Source: Streptomyces sp. SN-593 | GTDB taxonomy: Bacteria; Actinomycetota; Actinomycetes; Streptomycetales; Streptomycetaceae | Length of the DNA stretch: 64,000 nucleotides | NCBI RefSeq assembly: GCF_016756395.1 | Contig: NZ_AP018365.1 | Location: 2,053,501-2,117,500 of the forward strand | Direction: 5' to 3' | In this document: piece after piece, positions 25,388 to 34,530 of the stretch | Numbering within the stretch: the first letter of the stretch is position 1 | Layout: each line of letters starts with the position of its first letter | The notes under the pieces: generated by a model | What the model was told of the DNA's origin: nothing | Databases searched by the model: none | Seen by the model: the letters and a program-made list of their open reading frames with translations, nothing else | Made by a program: the position numbers and the translations under genes

Positions 25388-28300
25388 ATGGCCGACAGCG
25401 ACGACAACAAGTACGACGGCGACGGGTTCGTCACCGGTGACGGTGGGGCAGTCTACGGCGATCCCGGCAGCGATGCCGGTTCCGTCTCGGATTACGACAC
25501 GTGGGACTGGAAGCAGATCAAGGCCGCGGTCAACGGCATGTCCGCAGGACAGGACGATGACGCCAACGAGGCGCATGCCACAGCAGTCTCCTCGTCCACT
25601 TCGCTCTACAACGCCGCGGACGCGTTCGCCTACGCGCAGAACATCTTCGCGGAAGTGGCCGACGCCCTCAAGCAGCAGGTCACGGCGTTGGCGGGCGATG
25701 ACGGGCCCTGGCGCGGCGCAGCCGCCGACTCGTTCCTGGGGATGATGACGACCTTCTCCAACCAGGTCGCGGCCAACTCCGACGTGCTCTCAGGCGGTGT
25801 GACCGGTACCGACTCGGTACCGCAGCAACTCGCCAACAACGGCGCCAGTCTGGCGCGAGCTCAGGACCTGCTGAACCAGATCGACGCGTGGTACGCGCAG
25901 CAGGCGAAGAACGACGGCGCGCCTGTAGACAGTAATACCGGCCTCGTCATGGTCCACACGAAGCCGAAGATCGTCGACGCGATGAACGAGGACATGCGCA
26001 AGGTACTCAAGAGCCTTGCGAGCCAATACCAGGTGACGATCGACAACATCAAGTCGCCCACCCCGATCACCGGTCCGGACTCCACACCGCCGGACACGAC
26101 GCCTCCCCCGGACACCGACGCTCCGCCGAACCCCCTCGACACACCTGACGGGCTCGCGACGCCAGCGCTTGACACCGTCCCGCCCGTCGACTCGGTGGAC
26201 CCGAATCCCGATGGATTCCCGGGAGACCTCGACAGCTCGGACTACGCCGACACCGGCGCGGGCGACTCCGGCGCAACCGCAGCGCCGTTCCCCACGTCGC
26301 TCGATTCCCCGACCGGCTCCCTGGACGGAGACCCGTCAGCCTTCCCGGACACGGACACGGGAGGCGCGGGCGACGACCTGCCGGTGACACCTTTCGACTC
26401 GAAGGCGCTGGACGACGCCCTCAACCCCGACGCGGGGGCTGGCGACCCGGACGCATTCCCGGGCGGCACCGACGCGTCGGGGGACCCTGCGGGCGGCATC
26501 GGTGTGCCAGGCTCGGATGTGGGAGACCTGACGCCGTTCAGCAAGTCGACGGACCCCGGCACGGACGGATCGGGCATCCCCGGCCTCACCCCCGCCGGGT
26601 TCCCCGGCTCCACGGATACCGGAGCGGGCTCCGACGGTCTTCCGTCCGAGGCGCTGGCGAAGGAGTCCCCCTTCGACGAGGACGGTCTACCGGAGGACTT
26701 CCCTGGCGACGCCGGTGCCGGCGCCACCGGAGACTTGGCCGACGGCGTGCCGGGACTGGGGGGAGCCGACACCGGGGCAGGTGGCGGCGCCCCGGCGTCG
26801 TTCCCCGGCGATCTGGGCCTTGAATCCAAGGCTCCCGGCTCCAGCGGAGTGCCGACGGAATCCGACGGAATCCCCGAGTCGTTCCCCGGCACCGAAAACC
26901 TCGCCGCCGGGAACAGCACCACCCCAAGCAGCATGCCCTACATGCCCGGCATGGGCGGCATGGGCGCCGGCACCAACAACCCCACCAACACCGACCCCAC
27001 CGACTCCAGCGGCCTCCTCGACCCCACCACCAACCCCTGGGAAGGCCCCACCGACACCGACGAACCCACCGCCGCAACCCTCCCCGGCGAAACCGGCCTC
27101 GACCTCCCCACCACCCCGGAAACCACCCCCACCACCTTCCCCGGCACCGAAAACCTCGCCGCCGAAAACAGCACCACCCCAAGCAGCATGCCCTACATGC
27201 CCGGCATGGGCGGCATGGGCGCCGGCACCAACAACCCCACCAACACCGACCCCACCGACTCCAGCGGCCTCCTCGACCCCACCACCAACCCCTGGGAAGG
27301 CCCCACCGACACCGACGAACCCACCGCCGCAACCCTCCCCGGCGAAACCGGCCTCGACCTCCCCACCACCCCGGAAACCACCCCCACCACCTTCCCCGGC
27401 ACCGAAAACCTCGCCGCCGAAAACAGCACCACCCCAAGCAGCATGCCCTACATGCCCGGCATGGGCGGCATGGGCGCCGGCACCAACAACCCCACCAACA
27501 CCGACCCCACCGACTCCAGCGGCCTCCTCGACCCCACCACCAACCCCTGGGAAGGCCCCACCGACACCGACGAACCCACCGCCGCAACCCTCCCCGGCGA
27601 AACCGGCCTCGACCTCCCCACCACCCCGGAAACCACCCCCACCACCTTCCCCGGCACCGAAAACCTCGCCGCCGAAAACAGCACCACCCCAAGCAGCATG
27701 CCCTACATGCCCGGCATGGGCGGCATGGGCGCCGGCACCAACAACCCCACCAACACCGACCCCACCGACTCCAGCGGCCTCCTCGACCCCACCACCAACC
27801 CCTGGGAAGACGATCGGGAAGTCGCACACGAGGTCGGGCAGGGCTCGGGACCCGTCACCGCGGGAGGCGCACATCTCACGATGCTCCACGCCCCGTCGAC
27901 CGAGGGAAGCGGCAACGACTGGTCTCCCATGCCGGTCCTGCCCGGCACTGCGGGTGTCGCGGCCGGTGGGCGGCAGGACGTCGAGTCCACCAGCTCCGCG
28001 TACCTGCTCGGCGAGCACGGCGCCTGGGGCGACGCCCAGGACAGCGACCCACTGCCCGCGGAAGGCGAGGTTCCGACGGCCGGCACCGCCGAAGGACCGG
28101 CGGGCTCCGCCGAGGGCAGCCACGGCGGCCGTGTCCAGGAGGCAACGCTCGCGGCGGAGGCGGCGTTGCTGGCAGGCGGAGCACTCATCGCCCGCGGTGA
28201 CGACCAGGGACACGCCCAGCAGCACGGCGGGGGCACGCCGGACGATGTCGGGCCGACAGGAGAATCCGCTGGCGACGATTACGCCGCTTGGGACGACGAG

Positions 28301-28702
28301 AGCTCGCTCATACCCCTGCTGCTGGCGAACGGCCTGCCCGACGAGGACGAGCGGGACGGTCCGCTCTCCCGCTATTCCCACGAGGGCGAGGAGACTTGGA
28401 CAGGCGGCTCGGACATCCCAGAAGTCTCGGAGCCGCCCCGATTGGCCACCTGGCAGCCCACGCGCACGCCCGCCGCCTCTTCTCCGCCGACCGGGGGCCT
28501 CTCCCTCTCCAGCGACGTCGTGATGTGCAGCACCGCCTCGTTCGAGGAGGTCGAGGCGTCCGAGGAGGCCCAAGGGGAGCACCAGGACGGAGAGGCCGAC
28601 GAAGCCGCGGAGGGGGGCACCAGCCGCGCCAGTGCCGACCTGCTCGTCCAGGACAGTGGGACCTGGGCGTCCCCGAACGACCCGGACGACATCCTGTCCT
28701 GA
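25388..28702 (+). CDS. large WXG-type type VII substrate with 85-aa tandem repeats
   Basis: 1104 aa from the ATG at 25388 (an in-frame start at 25307 has poorer context). Residues about 35-220 are a WXG-like helical domain with DDGPWRGAAADSF (Trp108-Arg-Gly110). Then comes an acidic Asp/Pro/Gly/Thr-rich region with degenerate FPG repeats, then three full and one partial copy of an 85-residue repeat containing YMPGMGGMGAGTNNP. The last ~290 residues are acidic and low in complexity, with a short hydrophobic patch (LAAEAALLAGGALIA). There is no signal peptide. It is very likely exported by the local system and remains surface-exposed or extended. The repeat number probably varies between strains. 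Function unknown. Confidence 0.8.
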   Translation: MADSDDNKYDGDGFVTGDGGAVYGDPGSDAGSVSDYDTWDWKQIKAAVNGMSAGQDDDANEAHATAVSSSTSLYNAADAFAYAQNIFAEVADALKQQVTALAGDDGPWRGAAADSFLGMMTTFSNQVAANSDVLSGGVTGTDSVPQQLANNGASLARAQDLLNQIDAWYAQQAKNDGAPVDSNTGLVMVHTKPKIVDAMNEDMRKVLKSLASQYQVTIDNIKSPTPITGPDSTPPDTTPPPDTDAPPNPLDTPDGLATPALDTVPPVDSVDPNPDGFPGDLDSSDYADTGAGDSGATAAPFPTSLDSPTGSLDGDPSAFPDTDTGGAGDDLPVTPFDSKALDDALNPDAGAGDPDAFPGGTDASGDPAGGIGVPGSDVGDLTPFSKSTDPGTDGSGIPGLTPAGFPGSTDTGAGSDGLPSEALAKESPFDEDGLPEDFPGDAGAGATGDLADGVPGLGGADTGAGGGAPASFPGDLGLESKAPGSSGVPTESDGIPESFPGTENLAAGNSTTPSSMPYMPGMGGMGAGTNNPTNTDPTDSSGLLDPTTNPWEGPTDTDEPTAATLPGETGLDLPTTPETTPTTFPGTENLAAENSTTPSSMPYMPGMGGMGAGTNNPTNTDPTDSSGLLDPTTNPWEGPTDTDEPTAATLPGETGLDLPTTPETTPTTFPGTENLAAENSTTPSSMPYMPGMGGMGAGTNNPTNTDPTDSSGLLDPTTNPWEGPTDTDEPTAATLPGETGLDLPTTPETTPTTFPGTENLAAENSTTPSSMPYMPGMGGMGAGTNNPTNTDPTDSSGLLDPTTNPWEDDREVAHEVGQGSGPVTAGGAHLTMLHAPSTEGSGNDWSPMPVLPGTAGVAAGGRQDVESTSSAYLLGEHGAWGDAQDSDPLPAEGEVPTAGTAEGPAGSAEGSHGGRVQEATLAAEAALLAGGALIARGDDQGHAQQHGGGTPDDVGPTGESAGDDYAAWDDESSLIPLLLANGLPDEDERDGPLSRYSHEGEETWTGGSDIPEVSEPPRLATWQPTRTPAASSPPTGGLSLSSDVVMCSTASFEEVEASEEAQGEHQDGEADEAAEGGTSRASADLLVQDSGTWASPNDPDDILS
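26882..27809 (+). repeat. 255-bp tandem repeat, 3.6 near-identical copies
   Basis: Units begin at TTCCCCGGCACCGAAAACCT in 26882, 27137, 27392 and 27647, exactly 255 bases apart; the last is cut after 163 bases. Copies are almost identical; copy 1 differs at GGGAAC for GAAAAC. The repeat is in frame (85 codons) and its codons almost all end in C, a purer bias than in the flanks, consistent with recent duplication. Confidence 0.95.
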
Positions 28703-28728
28703 ATCCGCAGAGCACGACACCCCCGTCA

Positions 28729-28760
28729 CGCCCCGGCCGCCACATCACGCGGCCGGGGCG
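28729..28760 (+). terminator. terminator of the type VII operon
   Basis: Perfect 12-bp stem, CGCCCCGGCCGC and GCGGCCGGGGCG, with an 8-nt loop, 27 bases after the stop of the 1104-aa gene. There is no U-tract, which is normal for Streptomyces. It probably ends the long plus-strand transcript; the YbaB gene downstream would then need its own promoter in 28761-28985. Confidence 0.7.
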
Positions 28761-28985
28761 CCGCTCGTTCCGGCAGTCACAGATCGTGGCACCTCCCCAT
28801 TTCCATCGTTGTAACGCCCAAGGTGTCCAAACGGGTAGAGCCCACATCCGCACGGGATGAAATCCCGGTCCCCGCTGGAGAACACGCGCGCCCGCGTGCT
28901 ATCCACGATCATCGGAGCGGCTGTTCCACGACGAACAGCGGTCCCCGGCGCGGGGTGAACCAGCGGCAGGTGACGGAGGGTAGCG

Positions 28986-29420
28986 TTGTCCGGCTACGAT
29001 CAGGAAATCGAACAACTCATGGCGGAGTACCGTACGCGGAGAAACGAGGCCGACACCTACCGGCGCCGCATCAACTCCTTGACGGGTACGGCGACGGCGC
29101 CGCGGCGTGTGGTCAAAGTGACGGTCAGCGCGCGAGGCGAGGTAGCGGAGATCGAGTTCCCCACCGGGGCCTTCCGCCGACTGTCTCCCAAGGAACTCGG
29201 CGACGTACTGAAGGCCACGATCGCGGAAGCTCGGGCGAAGGCGCTTGAGGAGGTGGACGAGATCGCTTTCGGCAACCTGCCCCTCGGGCTGAGACCCTCG
29301 GCAGCGCTGAACGGCACCGCCGACCTCAGCAGCTTGCTGCCCGAAGAACCCGAGCCGCAGGAACGCGTCCGCGACTACATGGAGCGCGGGGTACGGGAAG
29401 CCGGGAACGGAGAGTCCTGA
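28986..29420 (+). CDS. YbaB/EbfC-family protein (copy 1)
   Basis: 144 aa from a TTG at 28986 with GGAGGG about six bases upstream. The family pattern is clear: an N-terminal coiled helix, a central beta-hairpin core (VKVTVSARGEVAEIEFPTGAFR) and a C-terminal helix (IAEARAKALEEVDEIA). YbaB/EbfC proteins are small dimeric nucleoid-associated proteins. Variants in actinobacterial type VII loci are common and may instead act on substrates. A C-terminal extension of ~35 charged residues is present. A second member is at 46239-46736. Confidence 0.75.
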   Translation: MSGYDQEIEQLMAEYRTRRNEADTYRRRINSLTGTATAPRRVVKVTVSARGEVAEIEFPTGAFRRLSPKELGDVLKATIAEARAKALEEVDEIAFGNLPLGLRPSAALNGTADLSSLLPEEPEPQERVRDYMERGVREAGNGES

Positions 29421-29422
29421 CA

Positions 29423-29458
29423 CGGCTGGGGCGCACCCCATCGGGTGTGCCCCAGCCG
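29423..29458. terminator. bidirectional terminator between convergent genes
   Basis: A 16-bp stem (CGGCTGGGGCGCACCC and GGGTGTGCCCCAGCCG, with one G-U pair) and a 4-nt loop, directly after the YbaB stop and 68 bases from the converging lectin-protein stop. It can serve both strands. Confidence 0.8.
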
Positions 29459-29525
29459 CTGCAAAGGGTGTGTGCCGGACCGGCCGCACGACCGCCCCCG
29501 CACCGCCAGACGCGGCAGGACAGCG

Positions 29526-31340
29526 TCAGTGAACGGTTCCAGCCGCCCAGATCGCCGCTCCTGACGCCGACGTCACCACCACGTTGCCGTCGCTCTGAAG
29601 CACCAGGTGCGCGCCGGAATGGCCGACGGTTCCGGATGCCCACAGCGCGTGGTGGGCCGAGTTGTAGACGACGAGGTTGCCGTCAGACTGGAACACCGCT
29701 TGGTTCCCGCTGCCCGACGTGTGCGCGGACCACAGAATGGCGCCATTCACGTCGCTGACGACCAGGTCCCCGTCCAGTGTCAGTCCCAGCCGTACGTGGT
29801 CGGTGGAGACTGACGCGCCGGGCTCGATCACCGTGGTCGCGTTCACCACACGTGTCCCGTGAGCCGGCTTGGCGGGAGCGGCCGGCGTGCCAGGAACAAG
29901 CGGCTTGCTCGGTACGGCGGGAGCGGCCGGCATGCCAGGAACAAGCGGCTTGCTCGGTACGGCGGGAGCAGTCGGCTTCGAGGAGCTGAAGTGCGGCTGG
30001 GAGGCCGTGCTGTCCTGGCTGCCCGCCTTCGTCTGCTCGTCCTGCCCGCTCGCCTTGGCGTCCGGGTCGCTGGCGGCCCTGTCCGTGGTCTTGTCATCGG
30101 CCTTGGCACCTGCCGCCGTGTCCGTCGTGGCCGGCCGCGTGTCGTGCGGCTTCCCGTCCTGCGACGCGCCCGCCTCGTTGCCGGGACCGGTCCCGTCGGT
30201 GACCGCGGGCTTCTCCGCCGACAGCGTGACACCTCCGTCCAGTGGCTTCGCGGCAGGCTTGGCTGCCGGCTCCTTCGCGGATTCGGCCTTGGACGTGGAG
30301 AGCGCCGCGGCCTTCGGTTCGGCCTTGGTCTCCGACGTGGGTTCTGACTTCGCGGCGGACTCAGGCGCGGAAGCGGCTGTCGCCTTGGGCAGAAGTTTCA
30401 GGAAAGTCCTCGGCGCGGCCTTGGGTTTGGCAGCCTGCCTCTCGTCAGTGGGCACAGGCACCTGCGTGCTCTTCGCCGCTGGCGAGTCGGAACCGGAGGC
30501 TCCGTCGGTCGTGGTCCGAGCCTTCGACGAATTCGGCCCGTCGGTCTCGGGAAACGTCGAGAGGGTGGGCGCCCTGTAGTGGGGTGCCATCTCCCGGCTG
30601 AACGGTGTGGCACCGTCCGACACGCCCTTGTCAGGCGCGCTCAGTGAGCCGGTCGGACTGGTGTCCTCGAATTGCGGGTCCACACCGGCCTTTTGCAAGC
30701 CGGTACCAGTGGGCGCGGCTTCCCCGGCTCTCGGCGAGGCACCGGACTCCAGACCCTTGCCGCCGTTCGTCAGGGCCGACCTTGAGTCGCTCGAACCGTC
30801 CGGGGCGATGTCTGAAGTGCCACCGTCCGCGGGCGAACCGAGGGTTGCCACTGGGGTCGCACGGTCCAGGCCCTCGACATCGAGCGAGTCCCCGTCGTGG
30901 GACTGACGCAGCAGCGGCGCGGAGACGAGGACCGCGCCGGCCACCGCCGCGGCGGCGACCAGCGGCCACGGGCCGGTCCTGGACCGGCCCGCCTTGGCCA
31001 GCGCGCCCATTCGATCGGTGCCGGTCCGCCCGGAGTCGGGGCGGAAACGACGAGCGGCCGTGTCCGGGAGTTCACGACCGGGAGCGGCGGACGTGCCCTG
31101 CGGCGCTCCCGTGTGCTCCACGCCCGGCTCGCCGATCGCCTGGGCTGCGACGCGCGCGAGCGCGCCGGAGGCGACGGCCCGTTCCTGGGCAAGCGCGGTT
31201 GAGGCTGCGGCACCTTCGAGGTCGCCGTCGTGCAGGGGCAGGGGCAGGGCCCGGCGTATACGCCGGGCGCGGAGCGAACCACCTGGGTCCGCCCTGTCGG
31301 TACCGAGCGCGGGCCCGCCCGGCGGTTGCTTCGGGGTCAT
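29526..31340 (-). CDS. single-pass membrane protein with C-terminal B-lectin domain
   Basis: 604 aa from the ATG at 31340 (GAGGAG upstream). Residues 1-123 are cytoplasmic and basic, with no signal peptide. A transmembrane helix covers about 124-144 (PWPLVAAAAVAGAVLVSAPLL). Residues about 145-495 form a Ser/Thr/Ala/Lys/Pro-rich stalk, including a doubled APAVPSKPLVPG motif. The last ~105 residues are a bulb-type mannose-binding lectin (B-lectin) domain, with two recognisable QSDGNLVVY/QSDGNVVV motifs and strands such as LGLTLDGDLVVSD. The topology places the lectin outside. The plan resembles the ChW-like protein at 37291, with a different binding module at the end. It is probably in one unit with the gene upstream, 97 bases away. 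Ligand and function unknown. Confidence 0.8.
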   Translation of the reverse strand: MTPKQPPGGPALGTDRADPGGSLRARRIRRALPLPLHDGDLEGAAASTALAQERAVASGALARVAAQAIGEPGVEHTGAPQGTSAAPGRELPDTAARRFRPDSGRTGTDRMGALAKAGRSRTGPWPLVAAAAVAGAVLVSAPLLRQSHDGDSLDVEGLDRATPVATLGSPADGGTSDIAPDGSSDSRSALTNGGKGLESGASPRAGEAAPTGTGLQKAGVDPQFEDTSPTGSLSAPDKGVSDGATPFSREMAPHYRAPTLSTFPETDGPNSSKARTTTDGASGSDSPAAKSTQVPVPTDERQAAKPKAAPRTFLKLLPKATAASAPESAAKSEPTSETKAEPKAAALSTSKAESAKEPAAKPAAKPLDGGVTLSAEKPAVTDGTGPGNEAGASQDGKPHDTRPATTDTAAGAKADDKTTDRAASDPDAKASGQDEQTKAGSQDSTASQPHFSSSKPTAPAVPSKPLVPGMPAAPAVPSKPLVPGTPAAPAKPAHGTRVVNATTVIEPGASVSTDHVRLGLTLDGDLVVSDVNGAILWSAHTSGSGNQAVFQSDGNLVVYNSAHHALWASGTVGHSGAHLVLQSDGNVVVTSASGAAIWAAGTVH

Positions 31341-31437
31341 CCGTTCTCCTCATCGTCCTTCGTCGGGCCGTGGTCCCACCGACGGCTGAGCGGCCGGGGT
31401 CCACCGCTTAGCGACGTAACGCGGGCCACGGCGGCCC

Positions 31438-33597
31438 TCAACCCGTCTCCCCGGGTGGCTCTCGGTCCCGGACACTTTCCCGCCCACCTCCCTCTGCCTC
31501 CGCGCCGGACGCGAATACCGGTACGGCCACCCGTGTGTCGAGCGCGGGGACGGCGTCGGGAGGCGTGAACGTGGGGGCACTCGCTTTCGGCAGGTCCAGT
31601 ACCAGCGCCCCCATCACGCCGACAGCGGCTACCCGCAACGGTGCCGCTACGGGGGCGACCTGGTCCGACGCGGGCTCCGCAGGCACGTCGGATTCAGCGG
31701 GCCGCTCGCCCGGCACACGTCGTCCGACCGCAGTCGGTACCGAGTCAGATGTCGGCGTGGCCGGCAGCGGTGCCGCAACGCCTCCAGAGGTTCCGCCACG
31801 GGCCGGGCCCGGAGCCTGCTCCGGTACCTGGGCAGGTTCGGACGCGGCCGTGGTGGGCGGCCTGAAGACGTGCTCCACGGCCTGCGGCAGCTCGGGGTCG
31901 GGGTCGATCCTCACGCCCAGGTTCCCGGCCTCGGCGCTCTCGTGGACCAGCCGTGGGGCTGCTCCCGTAATCGGCCCGGAAAGGGGCCCGGCCATGCCCA
32001 CGGCAGCTCCAGACGCCGCGGTCGGCTCGAACGCCCCTGCTTCCCCGGCGGCCTCCGAGGCTCGTCTGGCGACTACGATGCCCTCCGCGCGGGAGGACAT
32101 CGGGAGGAGCACAGCCGGCGCCTCCTCGTCCCCGGCCCGCTCCGTCCGGTCGCCGCCGTCCGCGGTGTCGGCAGGTGCGGGACCCACCGCGGTGAGGCCG
32201 GCGGCGGACCGGCCCGCCAGCCGGTCCCGGGGAGCCACGGCGAGGTCGTGCCGCATCGCCAGACGGCGCAGGTCCCTCAGGTCCTCGGTGGAACAGTCAC
32301 CGTGGAGCCGCACGAAGGTCCGCTCCCTCACGTCATCCTGCAAGGCGGTGAACAGGCGGTCCAGTGCCTCCCAGACAGACGGTTGAAAGGTCTGTTCGGG
32401 GATGCCGACGTCGAGGGCCATCAGGTCGGGCGCGACCGGACGCGCGGCGATCTCCTCCGGCACCCGGCTGCCCACCGGGCCCACCCAGAGTCCGGCGCGA
32501 GTGACGACGACCTCCCATTTCCGGTCGAGCATCATCGCTCCCGGCTCCAGTCCGGGCTTCAGTCCTCCTATGGGAGGCCGCCAGGTGCCCAGGCGTGGCG
32601 CCGACGGACGGCCTCCGCTTGCCGGCTCACAGGTCACCACCTCGACGTAGGGGCGCCAGGACGGCTCGCCGTCGGCATCGGTGAGGAAGGTCCGCGGCGA
32701 GCCGGTAGGTCCGGAAGGCGCGTCCAGGAGCAGTGGCATGCCGGTTGACACCCGCACAGGGATACCGAGGAGATCGGCCACCCCCTGCCCGGCGGCCAGC
32801 AGATCGGTACCGCCACCGGGCACCAGGCGAACCGTACTGCGGATCGGGCCGGGCAGCGCGGCGATCACCTCGGCAAGGACATCCGGAGGTACCGCCGCGG
32901 TCCGCGACGAGCCGACGAGCAGCAGCGGGCCGTCCGGGTCGACGGGCACCGCGTAGCACAACGCGCCGGCATCCTCGGGGGGCGCGCCGACGGGCAACAC
33001 CAGCAGCCCGGCCGGTATCTGCTCCACCACGCAGCCGTCAGCTGTGGGAGGTGCTGCCCGCTCCACGGCGTTCTGCCACGCCGGTGCGGGCAGCCGGGTT
33101 CCGGTGCGCCGAGGTGTGAGCCCGGGCGAGAAACGCCACCAACCGCCGGGAACACCGGGCAGGTCCGGGGCGAAGAGGGTGCCCCCGGGCGCGACGACGA
33201 CAAGTCCGGCCGGGGCGACGACATCGCACGGCAGCGCATCGGCGAGGGTGTGGGCGAGGGCAGGCTGCCCGTCGGCCTCGGTCCCGGCCCGAGCCATGGC
33301 CAGCCGCACGGTGCGGGGCCCTCCGTCCCCGCCGGCATTGGCGAGTGCCGGGACCAGGGCCGCCAACAGGGCGTCGTGGTCGTCGAAGCCGGCGCCGGTG
33401 AGCACCGTCACCCGGTCCGCGGGGTGCGAACGGCGGCGCAGTTCCGCGGCAGCGCGGTCGAGATGATCAGGGACCGCACCGGCCTCGTGCACGATCAGCA
33501 CCCGGTCCGTGCCGCTGACCTCCAACCGCGGCCCGAAGGTCCCCCGGGCCGCCCAAAGCCGGCCGGGAACGCGCCTCGTCGTGCGCCCGGTCACCAC
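31438..33597 (-). CDS. tandem alpha/beta-repeat protein, paralogue 2 (no ART-like domain)
   Basis: About 719 aa. The open frame extends to 33876, but its N-terminal ~90 residues look non-coding. I place the start at tandem GTG codons (33597/33594), which gives a short basic N-terminus before the first strand (RVLIVHEAG), as in the paralogues. It carries the shared marks: PGGTLFAP then GWWRFSP, LLLVG, SWRPYVEVVTCEP, and WEVVVTRAGLWVGP. A Pro/Ala/Glu-rich tail of ~250 residues replaces the ART-like domain of the other two. A weak hydrophobic patch (VAAVGVMGALVL) near the end may be a membrane contact. Function unknown. Start uncertain. Confidence 0.65.
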   Translation of the reverse strand: MVTGRTTRRVPGRLWAARGTFGPRLEVSGTDRVLIVHEAGAVPDHLDRAAAELRRRSHPADRVTVLTGAGFDDHDALLAALVPALANAGGDGGPRTVRLAMARAGTEADGQPALAHTLADALPCDVVAPAGLVVVAPGGTLFAPDLPGVPGGWWRFSPGLTPRRTGTRLPAPAWQNAVERAAPPTADGCVVEQIPAGLLVLPVGAPPEDAGALCYAVPVDPDGPLLLVGSSRTAAVPPDVLAEVIAALPGPIRSTVRLVPGGGTDLLAAGQGVADLLGIPVRVSTGMPLLLDAPSGPTGSPRTFLTDADGEPSWRPYVEVVTCEPASGGRPSAPRLGTWRPPIGGLKPGLEPGAMMLDRKWEVVVTRAGLWVGPVGSRVPEEIAARPVAPDLMALDVGIPEQTFQPSVWEALDRLFTALQDDVRERTFVRLHGDCSTEDLRDLRRLAMRHDLAVAPRDRLAGRSAAGLTAVGPAPADTADGGDRTERAGDEEAPAVLLPMSSRAEGIVVARRASEAAGEAGAFEPTAASGAAVGMAGPLSGPITGAAPRLVHESAEAGNLGVRIDPDPELPQAVEHVFRPPTTAASEPAQVPEQAPGPARGGTSGGVAAPLPATPTSDSVPTAVGRRVPGERPAESDVPAEPASDQVAPVAAPLRVAAVGVMGALVLDLPKASAPTFTPPDAVPALDTRVAVPVFASGAEAEGGGRESVRDREPPGETG

Positions 33598-34093
33598 GGA
33601 CGCACTCGAAAAGCAGGTGCGGCACTGCGCCGCGGAGGGTATCCGGGCTGCCGGAAGAGGACGCGCGGGGCGTGGACCATTGCAACTCGATCCGTCGGCG
33701 GGCCCAGCGCTTCCTGACCGCTCATAGCGTGCACCGCAGTCGTCCGCCTCACCGTCATGTTCTGCACAGTAACGAAGCAGGTCACAGGCGGCATCAGGCG
33801 CGGTGGGGCCCGGGTGAGGGCCGCACACGCCTGGCGGCGTCGGAACAGCGTCTCCGAACAGCGCCGTTGGGCTCACGGCGTCCTACAGGGCACCACTCAG
33901 CGCCCTCGCAAGTCTGGCCGTACGGGCAGGATTGCGAGTACGGACAGGCGCGGTTGTCCCGATCGCTCACCCGCGAACTCACTTTGGGTATGACCTGGGG
34001 AGAGACGACGCGACGCTTCGTCGGAAGCGCGCGGCGGTCGGCGGGCACTCAGGCCCGGCAGACCGCGCCACACCCGACGGGAGGGCCCAACCC
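33598..34093. promoter_or_regulatory. divergent intergenic region
   Basis: 496 bases between the paralogue-2 gene (minus) and the WXG100 gene (plus). No gene is supported. It must hold both promoters. AT content is locally higher near 33750-33790 and 33970-33995 (TTTGGGTATGACC), but I cannot place -35/-10 boxes with confidence. A near-direct repeat GTACGGGCAGG / GTACGGACAGG is present around 33919-33950. Confidence 0.35.
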
Positions 34094-34453
34094 ATGGCCG
34101 AGGAGTTCTACGCGGACACGGACGCCATCGCGAAGTACGAGCCGTACATGCGCGAACTCGGTTCCCGGCTGAAAGGGATCGGCACCAGGCTAACGGCCGC
34201 CGAGGACAGCTTGTGGGACTGCTGGGGCGATGACAACACCGGCCATCAGTTCTACTCGCAGTACCAACCCGGCTCCAAGCGGATCAAGGAGGCCGTGCTC
34301 GGCAGTGCCGGACTCTTCGAGAGCACATCCGACGGCATCAAAACCATGGCCAAGGGCCTGGACGCCATGGAGAGCGACAACGTCTTCGCGGCCAGGAGCC
34401 TCGCCGAACCCACCACCCCGACGGCGCGCAGCAACGGCGGTGCGCACGAGTGA
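34094..34453 (+). CDS. WXG100-type partner of a CpnT-like effector
   Basis: 119 aa from the ATG at 34094, with GGGAGGG upstream. Helical hairpin with a WXG-type turn DCWGDDNTG (Trp44). The layout, YEPYMRELGSRLKGIGTRL then the turn then PGSKRIKEAVLG, is that of the small WXG100 proteins encoded just upstream of CpnT-like effectors. Its stop overlaps the GTG of a broken CpnT-like gene (GTGA), so it is an orphaned partner. The gene itself looks intact. Confidence 0.75.
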   Translation: MAEEFYADTDAIAKYEPYMRELGSRLKGIGTRLTAAEDSLWDCWGDDNTGHQFYSQYQPGSKRIKEAVLGSAGLFESTSDGIKTMAKGLDAMESDNVFAARSLAEPTTPTARSNGGAHE

Positions 34454-34530
34454 CGATCAGGTTGCCGCCTGCCGAAGGGTGATGAGGACGACAGGCTGAA
34501 GAGGTCGGGTGGGGCGTTGGCGGTTTGCCC
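34450..34530 (+). pseudogene. remnant of the 5' end of a CpnT-like effector gene
   Basis: GTGACGATCAGGTTGCCGCC followed by GCCGAAGGGTGATGAGGAC and a stretch ending GGGTGGGGCGTTGGCGG repeats the first ~110 bases of the gene at 1-1366, with ~40 bases deleted after codon 7 and small indels later. The start overlaps the WXG100 partner's stop, as in an intact pair. It then runs into an IS5-type fragment. This is clear evidence of a former effector gene here, destroyed by insertion and deletion. Confidence 0.8.

Noticed and set aside
26882-27809. Possible CRISPR or satellite array
   Set aside because: Units are 255 bp, contiguous, without spacers, and in frame with a coding sequence.
26586-28729. 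Long minus-strand frames rich in Trp, Gly and Arg over the repeat region
   Set aside because: They mirror the 255-bp repeats in other frames; the plus-strand frame has the WXG domain, a good start and operon context.
28800-28870. Possible tRNA (GGTAGAGCCCA and a following stem-like stretch)
   Set aside because: No acceptor stem or T-loop can be formed; resemblance is limited to a D-arm-like string.
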